Source: Takakia lepidozioides (taxonomy: Eukaryota; Streptophyta; Takakiopsida; Takakiales; Takakiaceae). Taken from it: 64,000 bases of DNA. Positions 1 to 11,544 of this stretch are shown one piece after another. The notes beneath the pieces were generated by a model. The model was not told where the DNA came from. It made no database searches and saw only the letters and a program-made list of their open reading frames with translations. Location: the NCBI GenBank assembly GCA_030704615.1, contig CM060733.1:34472001-34536000 (forward strand). Reading direction: 5' to 3'. The position numbers were made by a program, and so were the translations under genes. Position 1 is the first letter of the stretch, and each line of letters opens with the position of its first letter.

Positions 1-587
1 ACCTTCTCTGTAGGCCAAAACCTTTCCGTAGGTGGAGGCAAGAGTCAGTCCGGGTTTGGGCTGGGGTGTCATTGCAGGAGCAACACTGTGGAGTGTTTTT
101 GGTGTGGGGGAGTTGTTGTCTTGATTTTCTTGTGTTTGGATCCCCTCCACACCTGCATGCTTGACTGTGCGTTATGTTAGCTTTGTGTGGGCGCTTGTTT
201 TCATAGGAGGTTGGTCCGGATTTGATCACCGGTCAATCGTAGAGCGTGCTGTCGATGGTGAGGCTGGGTTGATGACCATCAGACCATAGGAGTGCTTGCG
301 GTGGATGTAGGTGCATGTTTATGTTACGAACCTAATAGTCTAAGCCATAAGCCGCAACAGGTTCTCTACCCGGTTACCTTGTGGAAAGGGGATTAGTGAC
401 AGGTTTACAACAGGTGTGGTTGTGAGTTTCAATCACGGAAGTGCCACCAGTTGCTGAGGAGAGTGCCGGTACGAGACCAACGATACTAGTGGGTATACAA
501 GACGAGGTGTGCAGTTTAGGCCACTTTCACCTTCAGTGTTTTCTGAGGAATGTTCAGACTCAGAGTTAGGAGGATTCTCGGCCGAGG
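1..587. other. Upstream region of the gypsy element
   Basis: No convincing coding sequence. By position this should hold the 5' leader of the element. I could not recognise a primer-binding site or an LTR end, and no second copy of the 4675-5214 block is visible, so the 5' LTR may lie outside the window or be lost. Confidence 0.4.
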
Positions 588-1949
588 GTGCAAGCCATTT
601 CCGTGCCATTGTTGTGGGATACGATGGAGGAAATGTATGGAGCTACCAAGGGGCCACATCGGTATTCTGGAGCTGTGGGCACCATCGAGCTTGATGATTT
701 CATACAGGAGTTTGATAGTTGGTGTGATTTGCAGCAGATGTGCAATCCACAACTGTTTACGCCTTTTATGGCGTGAAAGGGGCTGTTTCAGTACCTTGAT
801 GGAACGTCCATGGATGACTACCATGACTTTAGGTGGGGACATGAGGTGGAGATTGAGGAATGGCGGGTATATTGGTCACCTGACTATGTCTCCATCACTA
901 GAGGCACAAGGGCAGTGGTGACATCGACAGCTACACCGGCAGTTTCTGCTAGTAGCAGTGGGATGTCAAGTGGAACAGGAGCTGGGAAGTCCACCCAAGC
1001 TCCTGCTGCAGCACAAACACTCGTGCCTACTTTTAACCCAGTTGTGGAGTTCTTCGAGGAGTTAAGGAGAAACTACCAGGGGATAAGGACGGAGAAATTG
1101 CGGAGTTTGCAAGAGTTCCAACGAAAGTCTACCGAGAGTTTAAGGGAGGCTTACACGCGCATGAGACGATTGATAAATGTAACCCAAGGGGTTACGGAAG
1201 CTCAAGCAGTCCAATTCTGGTATGGGATATTGGACAAGGAGCTAAGGAGAAGGGTGCGGGATGCAACTCTCCTACAAGTGGCCCAACCCACCTTAGCAAA
1301 CGTGTTTTTGCTGGCAGAGCGGATAGAGCTCAATATGGTGGAGAAGCGAGTGGTCATGGTGGGGTTTGGTAAGGAGACACAACGAAGTGGGGCTCCTAGC
1401 CAACAACAACCACTACCCCAACGTGCTCAAGGCAACAAAGAGGCTCAGGCGAAGCCCAGGGAAGGACAGAAAGGATCTCAATTGCAGAGGTTACTTCCTT
1501 CATTCTCAAGCCAACAACAGTCGGGAGTGACATGTTAGGATTGTGAAGGACCCCATATTAAGAGAGATTGCCCGGAGAGAGGCAAAAGGTCGGCACAGGC
1601 ACAGCCTACACAACCACAATGTAGGCATTGTGGAAAATATGGGCATGAAGAGACCCATTGTTATGACTTGCATCCTGAGCTGTGGCCAGGCCAGTTCCAA
1701 TGGAACAATGGTGGCCGAGGACGAGGCAATGTATTCCAAAGAGGTAGAGGAGGCAGACGTCGTGGTGGAGGTCGTAACCAAAACCAAGGAGCACAGGGTC
1801 AGGGTCAAGGTCATGACCAAGGCATGGTGGATATGCTTGCCCAGCTAGAGCAACGTCTTGCTACCATGGTCACTACTCATGTTGCGCCAGCTCCAAGGCC
1901 TAAGGTTCAAGCCCCACCTGCACAACCTCCTATGCCTAGGGAAGACTAG
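588..1949 (+). pseudogene. Ty3/gypsy gag polyprotein relic with two zinc knuckles
   Basis: Gag of a decayed LTR retrotransposon, read in one frame and broken by a TGA at 774-776 and a TAG at 1536-1538. Around 1040-1360 is a Retrotrans_gag-like helical region (EFFEELRRNYQGIRTEKL onward). Two CCHC zinc knuckles follow. In the first, near 1533-1570, the TAG lies just after the first cysteine, followed by DC, GPH and KRDC. The second is intact at about 1619-1660 (CRHCGKYGHEETHC). A Gly/Arg-rich tail (GRGRG, GRGGRR) suggests RNA binding. The frame reaches a TAG at 1947-1949 and stays open in a less recognisable stretch to 2354. This packages element RNA in intact relatives; here it is non-functional. 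Confidence 0.8.
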
Positions 1950-2499
1950 ATTGGTATGGGCTTCATGTGTGGAGCCGCATTTGCAGGACCATTGCATGTG
2001 GACTCTGCAGCTGCTATTACTCGAGCAGCAACGCGTGCTCCTGAGCCAAGAGGAGCGGATGTGGATTTTGATCCACAAAAAAGAGAAGCAAGTTGGCAGA
2101 CAAGGCTTCCACAATCTTTCACATTGGCTGAGACAGTGTCAACTATGCCATCGATGGCACCCGCTCGCCCAAGTGTGTCAGAGGTTAGTGTCATTGGGGA
2201 AAGTTGGTATGGCTCAAGAAATGCCAGTGGGTGGTACTGCAAAGCAAGGTGCAGCCATTACATTGTTGGGGGCGGCTACGGCAATTTGCCAAACTCCATT
2301 GTTTTCTGCCACGACAATTGCAATGCCGGGGATGCGGCCAGCTGCAGTGTTTAGACTGGCAGCTGTACTCTATGAGAGTGGTGATGCATCGGCACTATCT
2401 GCGGGGATAGCGGATCAGGTGCAGTGCATGGATGCCCTGGATTCAAGAGTGAAGACAGCCACAACTGCGCCATGGCAAACGGCAGCTGCAAGGTTGCAG

Positions 2500-4137
2500 A
2501 AGTTGCCAGCTAGACCAGCGAACAATGATGCCGAGGCGAAGTATAGCTCATATAAAGGGGAGTGTCTAGTTGCGGTATGGGCAATGTCACATTTCAGATG
2601 CTACCTCTTCACCCTTGTCACGGATCACCAACCATTGAAGTGATTGATGGAGTCTGACAAGCTTACAGGGAAGCTTGCACGGTGGGCACTTATGCTTCAA
2701 GAGTACGACTTCTAGGTGGTGCATCGAGCCGGTATAGTCAATCGGGATGCATATGGGTTGAGTCGTAATCCATGCACGAGCGAGTATGATGATAATGTTC
2801 GGTGGCATGGTGAGATGGATGAGAAGATGGTGCCAGGATGGCATGTATGTGCATTTTTGTGCATCCTAGCAATGGGAGCTCAAGCTGGTCCATCCCATAG
2901 CATTGGTCATGTAGATGGTGTGCATGACGATCCGGAGATCAGTGAAGAGCTTGGTGGTGCTAAGGATGTGCATGAAGATGCAGTAGTGTTGGCCTACCTT
3001 CGTACTGGAGAGACAGCAGTCAGTGTGACTGCTAAGGAGAGAGATCGGATCCTACAACGAGCCAAAAGGTTCCAGTGGGAGGGGACTCACCTACTCCGAG
3101 TATGGGAGGATGGACAAGTGAGGATCGTGCCTCATCCAACACAACGAGCGCGATTGGTACGCCATGCCCATGATGAGTTGGGACATTTTGGGGTGCGGCG
3201 CACTCATAGTTTGCTGCAAGGACAGTACTGGTAGTGGGGCATGCACACGGATGTGCAACAGTTAGTGGCAAGGTGCATGGTGTGTGATAAAGTGCGGGCT
3301 TCTTTCAATGCACCTACTCCACAATTGCATCATTTACCCATTATGGGTTTGGGCTATCGTTGGAGTCTTGACTTCGCAGGCCCATTGTCACTAACGATTC
3401 GTCATAACAAGTATATGCTGGTGATGGTGGAACATTTCTCCAAGTGGATTGAACTGGTGGCATTGCCTGACAAGACAAGTGAGGGGGCTGCGTATGCATT
3501 TTTAGATCGAGTGCTTAGCCAATTTGGTGCTCCAGCCGAGGTACTCACGGACCAGGGGAGAGAGTTCTTGGGGGAGTTTCAAGCTTTGTGTGAGCAAGCC
3601 TTGATAGATCACCGCACTACTTCTCGGGATCATCCCGAGGCTAATGGCCTGGCAGAGAGGGTTGTACAAACAGTCAAGCGAGGCTTGTGCAAGTATGGCT
3701 TGCAGAAGGGACACTTAGGAGATTGGGACCTTCAGCTACTTTGGTTGGCCATGGGCTACAGGTTTAACAAACAAGCATCACTTGTCTCGTTCTCGCCTTA
3801 TTTCCTTCTCTTTGGCCGAGAGCCAGATTTGCCTGCATCTATTCGCAGGGAGACTGCAATAGTCCTCAACCTTGATGATCCGGATATGTGGACACAAGCA
3901 TGTGCCCAGCGGGCAGAGTTGTTCAAGAGAGTCATGTCTATGGCTTTTGAGAACCTTGCTATTGCCCAACACCGAGACACATTGAGGTACGCCACTATAC
4001 GTGGAGGGGGATATCGGCCAGGTGTTTGGCGTTTCCACCCTGGGGACTATGTGTATCTGCAGCAGACAGCACCTACGACTTTGGATGTCACAGCAGGACA
4101 TGTGATTCTAAGGGTCCAGGAGGTGTTGCCTTCATGA
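2500..4137 (+). pseudogene. Ty3/gypsy pol relic: RNase H and integrase, RT missing
   Basis: Pol in frame 1. The RNase H C-terminal half lies at about 2535-2790 (YSSYKGECLVAVW, TDHQPLK, then LARWALMLQEYDF and VVHRAG), with a TGA at 2641-2643 and a TAG at 2713-2715. The integrase HHCC finger spans about 3160-3290 (HAHDELGHFG, then CMVC) and is cut by a TAG at 3232-3234. The catalytic core has the expected D, D and E in SLDFAGP, LTDQGREF and HPEANGLAERV. The usual C-terminal integrase region follows, up to a TGA at 4135-4137. No protease and no reverse transcriptase is found between gag and RNase H, so about 1.3-1.5 kb of a normal polyprotein is absent. The copy cannot be autonomous. Confidence 0.85.
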
Positions 4138-4416
4138 GTGTTGATTCTGGAGGGTCGAGATGGCATGGTATAGAAGGACCATGTGCGCAATTGTGTGCCA
4201 TGTCACCTTCCACATGTGGATGGGAGGATAGATCCTAACCTTGCAGTGGTACCTGTAGGGTTGCGTTGCATGCTATGTGGGCATGTTGGTGGTGCCGCAA
4301 CCATGTTGGTGTGTGACAAATGCTCAAAGGGGTGGCACATGGGATGCTTGACACCGCCACTTGAGGAGGTTCCTAGTGGAGAATGGTTGTGTCCACGATG
4401 CCTTGGCCACAGGTAG
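4138..4416 (+). pseudogene. PHD finger at the C-terminus of the gypsy integrase
   Basis: This continues the pol frame after the TGA at 4135 and a TAG near 4171, and ends at a TAG at 4414-4416. From about 4261 it reads LRCMLC, then CDKC, GWHMGC and EWLCPRC. That is a complete C4HC3 (PHD) zinc-finger pattern with the Trp two residues before the seventh zinc ligand. PHD fingers bind histone H3 tails. At this position other plant gypsy elements (chromoviruses) carry a chromodomain, so by inference this module may guide integration to particular chromatin. The upstream linker has a second Cys/His pattern (CVPCHLPH). A host PHD gene is less likely, because frame and spacing are continuous with integrase. 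Confidence 0.75.
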
Positions 4417-4674
4417 TGGGCATGACAATGGTGTAGTTGACAAGAGATCCAAGGTCTAGCTGGTGGGAGCTCAACGCCTTGGATACTCAATTGAAGATCA
4501 TGTATTGCAAGCAGACGACTAACGATGGGGCTCTCGTTGCACCCGACCTCTTGATCCATATACTCTAGAAAATTGGGACATGTGCGATTGAAGACCAAGC
4601 GATGATCTTATTGAAATGGATACTTGTCAGCTATCCGGTGTTAGAGGGCCCTAATCACCAGCTAAGGGGGCGCT

Positions 4675-5214
4675 TGTGGCATAGTTTTCTAGGATTGTGT
4701 GCTTAGAATGTATGGTAGACAGCGATGTATGTTGTGGCACGATGCTTAGATGCACGACAGCTGTCATGGTTTTAGTCATGGTTAACTAAAAATTACCTAC
4801 TTCTAGTTAACTAGGATATTTTGGATTTATATTTGTATTTTGTGTGTTGGAACTTCATTTGGTCTCACATGTAAAGTGAGGTATCAAACCTCACTTGGGA
4901 CATGGGGATGGGTTTTCCCCTTGTGAGTGTTGAGGAGGGTTCATCTTCTTGTAGTTGAGCCTCCATGAGCATCTCTCACCTCCATAGCTCTAGGTATTGA
5001 GAGGAAGTGTGTTGAGGGCTTTGTAGGGTGGATTCCCTTAGCAAGGGTGCCCTTGGCTTGACTTAGTTTATGTGATTGAGTGGATTCATGAGTGTGGAGT
5101 GTTTCCCTTGTGTTCACTTTCATTATCTCTTGTGGTATAGTTTTCTAGGATTGTGTGCTTAGAATGTATGGTAGACAGCGATGTATGTTGTGGTACGATG
5201 CTTAGGTGCACGAC
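4675..5214 (+). repeat. Probable 3' LTR with a repeated 77-bp block
   Basis: A purine-rich tract (CTAAGGGGG, about 4662-4670) lies just before a segment starting TGTGGCATAGTTTTCTAGG. Nearly the same 77 bp recurs at about 5136-5214 (TGTGGTATAGTTTTCTAGG onward), 461 bp downstream. This is consistent with the start of the 3' LTR being duplicated or with two abutting LTRs. The 5' LTR and primer-binding site were not identified in 1-580. Part of the segment (about 4940-5075) is related to 16,840-16,965. Confidence 0.5.
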
Positions 5215-5850
5215 AAACCGCTTAGGTGATAATTAATTCAAAATGAAAGTGCCTTATCAATTATGTGAATTTTTTAGATTTTGGCCTAATTATTGGGAAA
5301 TTATGGGACCAAAGTACCTAATGCACAAAAATTCCACCAAAAAACTTGCAAGCCTCTTCTCATGTTGTTTCTAACAAGATCAAAATTTCTTTGAAAAAAA
5401 ATCAATACAAATATATGCGTGTGGAAATAACTAGCCTACCAGCCTACCACAACTCAAGAGTACCATTATGTAAGAGGTTTCGCACCAGCATACCAATTTA
5501 AACCAGTGTACCCCATGACCAGAAAATAAATGTTTTTTCTTCTCATGTGCCTAATTCTAAACAATAGATGCCTAATTTGAGAAATTGTTTTCAAAACATG
5601 CCTAATTTTTTGATTGATTGATTTTATTATTAGGCGCAAAAATGCCTAAACGGTTATCCAGGGACGGTATATCACTAGAATGGCTCAATAGAAGTTCTTC
5701 GAACCACATTGGAGAAGTGCACAGATTTATTGGTTCTCTTGTAGAGAGAGACTTTGCAACATGTTCAAGTCAACGGAGAAAATGTGGTCAAAGGACCTTA
5801 CACTGCGTCAAGGCTCCGATTGGTCTGTTATGCTGAGTCATAGTTGTAGC
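5215..5850. other. AT-rich intergenic DNA
   Basis: No gene or recognisable repeat. Short ORFs only, all interrupted. Confidence 0.5.
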
Positions 5851-5852
5851 CC

Positions 5853-6025
5853 AAGTTGTAGCCAAGTGGTAATGGGCACATACCACCTCGGAAGTGGTTT
5901 GGGTTCAATCCACCCTTGGTGTCACAAAGGTGTCCACCTTCCTAGCGGAAGGCAGTAACCCTTCGGGGTGAACAGAACCATAATTTACGCTTCCTTCGGG
6001 AGGCGTCAAATATTATTATTATTAT
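5853..6025 (+). mobile_element. tRNA-derived SINE, copy 1
   Basis: The head resembles a tRNA gene with RNA polymerase III internal promoter boxes: an A-box-like TAGCCAAGTGG at about 5859-5869 and a B-box-like GGGTTCAATCC at 5901-5911. The body ends in TTCGGGAGGCGTCAAAT and an (ATT)n tail. A second copy at 35,386-35,556 shares the order of head, body and conserved 3' end but has a different simple-repeat tail, as expected for retroposed SINEs. Target-site duplications were not resolved. Confidence 0.75.
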
Positions 6026-6127
6026 GCCAAGTCATGCCCCTCACTCTTACCTTTCTCTTATGTTTCGCCAAAGCAAGAGTGTCCATCACCGTTTTAGGCT
6101 TACAAGTTTTTTTTTTTAAATAAAAAT

Positions 6128-6192
6128 TAAAAAATGCCTCCCAAGAGAAGCGTAAATTATGGTGTCTCTTCATCCCAAGGGACACTGGAGGG
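6128..6192 (-). mobile_element. Truncated, inverted SINE 3' fragment
   Basis: The stretch GCCTCCCAAGAGAAGCGTAA followed by ATTATGG matches the reverse complement of the 3' third of the SINE at 5853-6025. The head is missing. It lies about 100 bp from copy 1 in opposite orientation. Confidence 0.55.
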
Positions 6193-7440
6193 GGAAAATA
6201 TCCAATTCTATCATGGTCGGAGCATGATTAAGTAAATGCAAATAATGTGTGTGTGTGTGTGTTTGTATGTGTGTGGAGAAATAATATAGGTGAATGCTTA
6301 TGGTTGAATTTCATTCGTCATATAACATTGGTGACGAATAGTGTATGGAACCAGGAAAATGAACAATCAACTTATCATACTACCATATCCAATATCTCAA
6401 ATAGAACTCTCCAAATAAAACTTGTTGTGTCTCTTTGGAATAACCATGCAACTACTTTCAGTTGGCTACTACAAATAGTGCACAATTCGACTGAGAATCA
6501 TGCACAGATTTTTGAAATATTACAAAACATCTATTTATAACCTTGTTTGTGAGTCCACAATTATTTGCAAAATCATAGTATAGTTATGATCTTTGTTAAC
6601 CCAATGTGCACTCATTGCATATGTCGATAGAGCAAAACGTACGTGCAGTATGTATGCATTCAATCACTCCATAACATTTTGGAAATCCATTGTAAATTAT
6701 ATTTTCAAATTTTATTTTAACGTCGTAATTTCTCTTTCATAACATCTCAAATGCATTTGAGCAATCTGGATGATAATCTTTATGAAACAATTATAAGTTT
6801 TAATTGAGGTACAATTTGCAACACCAAACATCTCTCCAACTGAATATACGGGCAACTTGATAATGATATCACACTCGAACTAAGTTAATAAACATGACTA
6901 ACATATGTATTGTGTTGTGGTGTTGTGGGTATGGGAGGCGAAGGGTATTTGTTGGCGTATTAGTATTGGATGAAATCCATCCATATTGTAATGTAAACAG
7001 GGTTCTTGTGAACATTGTAGCAATTGCGGGTAATTCATTATTGTATTATTTTTATGTATTGTGGTTTACGTTTAAACAGTCGCTGTCAACATCGACATCA
7101 ACGGTACACTGATCTAACGGTAGGTTGCAGCAAGTTTGAATACCTCGAGTCTCTCTCTCTCTCTCTCTCTCCATACTCATATGGTTTAAGTAATACCTAC
7201 TTCCATATATATTTTTTGAAAATCTTAGTGCTAAATGGCTGAAACTCACCTTGGTTTCATCCCTGTTTACACTTAATCTTATGGTTTCATGATACTCCGA
7301 TGAAATTCCACCCTGGCTTCATCCTGTTTTAACCCACTTTCATCATGCTTTCCTCGTTACAGTAATGAGGAATGCTCGGATTATGCCCGTTTCAGCTTGT
7401 TTTCAATGAATTCCATCAACTGACAGAATGTCTTGTTACT
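6193..7440. other. AT-rich intergenic DNA with microsatellites
   Basis: No gene seen. Contains a (GT)n run near 6246-6275 and a (TC)n run near 7147-7172. Confidence 0.5.
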
Positions 7441-8460
7441 TTGGCAGATCTGGAAAAATGAGCATCTCTACCTGATGCTTAGGCTTTCCTGAGATGAATG
7501 GTAATTGTAACAGAACTTAACATCTATTGAATTTCAAGATTGTTAGGCTCTCTGGACTTACCTATCAGGGCTGCATATGACATGTTGTTGGATTGTTTTG
7601 GGTAGCAATGAAGAGTTTTTATACTTACTTAGCATTTGCTGAAACCTGAGATGCTTTGTTTATCTGGAAACGTGCACATGACATGCACAGACATTCTGCA
7701 GAAGCTATATCCCAGCCTGGTTCTTGATGACTGGAGCATATATATCATTGATTGGATTACTTAAGACCTTTGGGAACAATTGGCATCAATACATGATAAC
7801 TAATTTTTCAGAACCCAGTAGACCTTCTGGAATAATTGGCATCAATATCTGATACCCATTTTTTTCAGAACTCCGTCTCATTGCCAGTGTGAAATATCAA
7901 CTGGCTTTGGCATTATGCTCTCTTGAAGTAACCAGAACTTATGAAAAAATCTTCTTTGACTTATGTAACTAGCTAAATCGTTATGCTTAGCTTGATACCA
8001 TATATTAGCATCTATAAAAAAAAAATTGAGATGTCTTTGACATTCTGGATGTACACAACTGATATTACACAACCAGGTTGCGATGTTATATACTAGTTTG
8101 ATGTTTTCTATGTTTTCAAACATCTGATATAGTCTGAGATATTTGGAGGATCTAGAAAAATGAACATCTCTACATGATGATTCACCTTTCCTGAAACAAA
8201 CTCTATACCAGTATGATGTATCATTGGCATATAACTTTTGCAGAGATGAGGTACCTTGACACTTAGAAAAGTTATATTTGCTGACAGGCAGCTGATGTAA
8301 TTTGATAACTTTATCTAATACCAACGTGACTTTCTCAATGTGTTCTAGTTTATGCTTTAAGGCACTTAGCAGATTTGGAAAAATGAGCATCTCTACCATA
8401 AAGATCACGCAAAACTGAGGTACCCAGACTCACAAAGAATAAATATCTTTGACTGACAGG
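7441..8460 (-). repeat. Old dispersed/tandem repeat region with a 176-aa ORF
   Basis: A block resembling GGAAAAATGAGCATCTCTAC occurs near 7450, 8155 and 8370. A 65-70-bp unit is tandemly duplicated at about 7780-7870 (AATTGGCATCAATA twice). On the minus strand 8408-7878 is open for 176 codons, with two weakly related blocks (LLSALKHKLEHIEKVTLVLD and SSKYLRLYQMFENIENIKLV). The spacing of hydrophobic residues is vaguely like leucine-rich repeats, but no family is recognised. It may be a decayed gene exon or a chance ORF in repeats. Confidence 0.35.
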
Positions 8461-8994
8461 CAGCCGTTGTGGTTTGATTATTCTGTCAGCAGAACAATAT
8501 GAAAACATGATTTTCTTTATACCTGAATGCTTTGTCTAAACTATGAAATACAAAGCCAGGGATTATATCATACCTTGAGCCCGTGTGTTATCTCTTTAAA
8601 GTATATGCAAAAGGCAATGTTTAACATCCCACCATCCCACCCATACTGTCAAAGAGATTCCAAAACAAAGATTAACACTTAGCTTTGTTTAAAAAGTTCA
8701 AACATAGGATCCATATGTTCAAAGTTATTGGATTATAGCTTTGTTGTTCTTGAATCCTGCTGGTTAAATAAATAATTCCGGTGGAATGGTTTATACCTCT
8801 ACTTTGTATTTTATTTGTTGCGAACAAGTCTGGTCTTTCTTAAGGTTCTGATGGATGGTGCCACTATACAGTGGCTAATTTGTCATTTAATTTCTTGACT
8901 AAGACCTTACCGGTCTTGTCCATGTCTTGACAAGACATTAGTTATCTTCTCTTTCCTTCCTCCCTTTCTCAATGGAATCAAAGCCAAAAGAACA
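8461..8994. other. Intergenic DNA, nothing recognised
   Basis: AT-rich, with no supported ORF, repeat or RNA gene. Confidence 0.5.
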
Positions 8995-9186
8995 GTGCCC
9001 GCGCCTACGCCTTGGACAACGAGGCCGGTGGCTTCTGACATAATGCGACAATTATTTTCCAGAGAGCTGGGGGAGAGGCGTGCCCCGATCAAGGTTCTTA
9101 TGCCTGCATGGTATAAGAAGATATTTCTTGGGGATAAACCTATTGAATTTTTCACAGAGCACCCCTTTCTAGCTCAGACAAAATGA
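8995..9186 (+). CDS. Unrecognised 63-codon ORF, possibly an exon remnant
   Basis: The ORF is less AT-rich than its surroundings and has protein-like composition (SDIMRQLFSRELGERRAPIK, then EFFTEHPFLAQTK). I do not recognise the family and see no partner exons. The frame is open upstream of the ATG for some codons, so it could be part of a captured or decayed exon. Low confidence that it is a gene. Confidence 0.2.
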   Translation: MPAPTPWTTRPVASDIMRQLFSRELGERRAPIKVLMPAWYKKIFLGDKPIEFFTEHPFLAQTK

Positions 9187-9935
9187 GGATCACAAGATGT
9201 CACCCATTAGTGTCAATGCAACATTCAGCTACCCAAATTGCTACTCATCAACAACAGACCTCGACCTCTTGCACCAGCTATCATCTCAATACTACACCAA
9301 CTGCCTCCATGTCTTGTTGTTCTTATATATTTTACCCCCGTAATCCAGCCTCTCACAACATCCCTTGCCAATCTTGTTGTTGCCATCAATCAAAATATGT
9401 AGAGCAGTTTCATTCGGGCCCTGTTCATTCTAGAGTGGTCCATGAATTACTGTGGCCCAGGAATTAGAGTGGGGGGCTTATGTAGTAAGGCCAAGTGTAT
9501 TAAGGAATGAGATAAAAGTGTCCAGAAAAAGAAAGGAAGAACTAATTAAATTGGCCAAATTTAGATAGGGAGTCTTGTAGGGCTGACATGTGTCCAGGGC
9601 CTTCTAGAAGGGTCCCACAGTCCTGAGAGGGTATATAAGGGAGGGGGCCCCCTCTTACTACCTACTAACTTACTACTTACTAAATTAGTAAGCAGTGGGC
9701 TCTACAGAGACAGGCCCCCCCAAAAAAAACAGCAAACATGAATCTATTAATTAATAGAAACCACAATACTACTCACGAGCTCGCATTCATAATTACCTCT
9801 ATGTCGACTTGGCCCCTATCTACAACTCTACTTTCGGCTACTCCCCCCTCCAAAAACCTTGAAATGCAATCCACTCTCATAAACCCTGAATCAACATGTG
9901 TGCCAAAAATGATTACAAAATGCATGTGAAATAAA
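9187..9935. other. Intergenic DNA with a TATA-like block
   Basis: No gene. Around 9,640-9,655 the sequence GGGTATATAAGGGAGGG is a good TATA-type core, followed by a tandem ACTTACTA-type stretch. It may be the promoter part of an old LTR, but no element boundaries were found. Confidence 0.35.
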
Positions 9936-9939
9936 CGGG

Positions 9940-10480
9940 TTGGGTCCATATTTGTCATCTCCAATGGGGCTTCCCGTGAGTTGGACATGATGTCAAACAA
10001 AATTCCCACAATGACTTTACTTCCAAATCATACCTCAACCGCTTTTCTGATCTGCTTGATGAAGATCCCTAAGGAATTATACAACTTCCCTCTGGTCCAA
10101 TCTCTGATATGTTAAGTAGAATTCTCTAGTAGAGAAAAAAAATCCTAAGAAAATTAGTTATATATCCTCCTTGCATCATTTGGAGATATAGCCCGCGAAC
10201 CAATAAAAATGATATAAAATGTCCAAGGTTGACGAAACACATGGGTACCTATTGAATTTCCAACAACATGCCAAAAAACAACAGGGGACAACTCCATACA
10301 CCGCAACATTATTTTTGTCAACATGCTTGAGCTATTCTCCATGAAAGAGGTGCTTGTGTTGTCATCTAACGACCCATGACATGAGGCAAACTGGATGAAT
10401 TTCCTAAGGTCCTACCTATGAGTTCTTACCCCTGCAAAACTCGTCGCACCTCAAAGGTAGAATCTTTTGTGAGTTTGAAT
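9940..10480 (-). pseudogene. Inverted copy of the endoglucanase promoter, 5' UTR and first codons
   Basis: The reverse complement aligns with 11,950-12,460, immediately upstream of and into the GH9 gene. It starts in promoter-like sequence, runs through the 5' UTR (GGGATCTTCATCAAGCAGAT, compare GGGATCTTCATGATCAAGTA) and into the start of exon 1. The degraded peptide MSNSREAPLEMTNMDP corresponds to [16 protein letters not shown]. Similarity ends abruptly near 9,940. It is a partial, inverted, decayed duplication and not an expressed gene on present evidence. Confidence 0.75.
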
Positions 10481-10504
10481 CAGGAAGGAGGTGAGAGTAT
10501 GAGA

Positions 10505-11105
10505 TTCCTATATGCTAGCCATTTTGGGACCAACATAAATATTCCATTGTTGTTGGCATGTCTAATTTCAATTTTATTTGCAGCTTAGCCTCTAACTCAC
10601 CACAAAAGAGTTTGTGCATGGACAAATCAAATACGACCAGTGTATATGAACCTCATGTTAGGCGCACATGCTTTCCGGAACACTAGTAGGTGTATTGCAT
10701 GAAACTATGCACAATTTTTTCCTATACAATTGTTTCATACATGCTCCCTACAAATTATGGTAGAAGATTCTGACTCATTAAAGATTCTATCTTGAGGTGT
10801 GATTAGTTTTGTAGGGATATTGATTTATAGGGAGGACTTCATGAAGCTGACCGTCACCTCATATCATGGGTGTCGCGAGATGAGAACACGATTATCTCTT
10901 TCATGGACTAAAATAGCTTGTATGTGGACAAAAATAGTGTTGTTGCACAATGTGTGGTGGTGCTTCTTGTAGGTTGTGGAGAGTTCCATGCCTACCCATG
11001 CAATTTGCATTCCATCAACCTTGGACATTTTATGGTATTTTAATTGTTCCACATGCTATGTCTCCAGATGTTACCAAAAGAACAACTAATTTTCTTATGA
11101 TTTTT
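10505..11105 (+). repeat. Direct copy of the endoglucanase upstream region
   Basis: Diverged from 11,545-12,260 but collinear with it. Shared landmarks are the CATAAATATTCCAT and TTGTTGGCATGTCTAATTT blocks, AACCTCATGTTAG, AGATTCTA, and GTGTGGACAAAAATAGTGTT (here GTATGTGGACAAAAATAGTG). It ends at CTAATTTTCTTATGATTTT, before the 5' UTR. It lies head-to-head with the inverted copy at 9,940-10,480. Confidence 0.65.
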
Positions 11106-11544
11106 TTTATTGTATTAAAAAAGTCATGCAAACCTTTTTGTGTAGCCCTAATCTGCTTCGTGCAATAATCATCATGTGATTTGAAAACATTATCTATGCA
11201 TAAATAGTTTATAAATGTATCAATCAACATTATTTTTATTCTGTTCTAATGCTCATCTTATGGCCAAATTAATTTGTGGTTACTACAATGTGCATATTGC
11301 ATTACAATGTCCTATGACACCAAATTAGATAAATCAAGTGTTGTGTTTCAAAACTTATGTTAACTATTTGTGTTTGTAGTAATCAAATGATCTCCAAATA
11401 TAGTTCATTTTACAAATTCCAAAAATTGGACATGTCACCTACCTTAATAAATGTGTTGTGGTCCAAAATTATACTTGACGAGGACGCCATTCCAAAAACA
11501 AGTTCTTAAATAGTATGGTCTCAAGTATCTTATTCATGTTGTTC

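Noticed and set aside
8995-9186. 63-codon ORF as a confident gene
   Set aside because: No family, no partner exons, no homologous motif. Kept only as a low-confidence feature.
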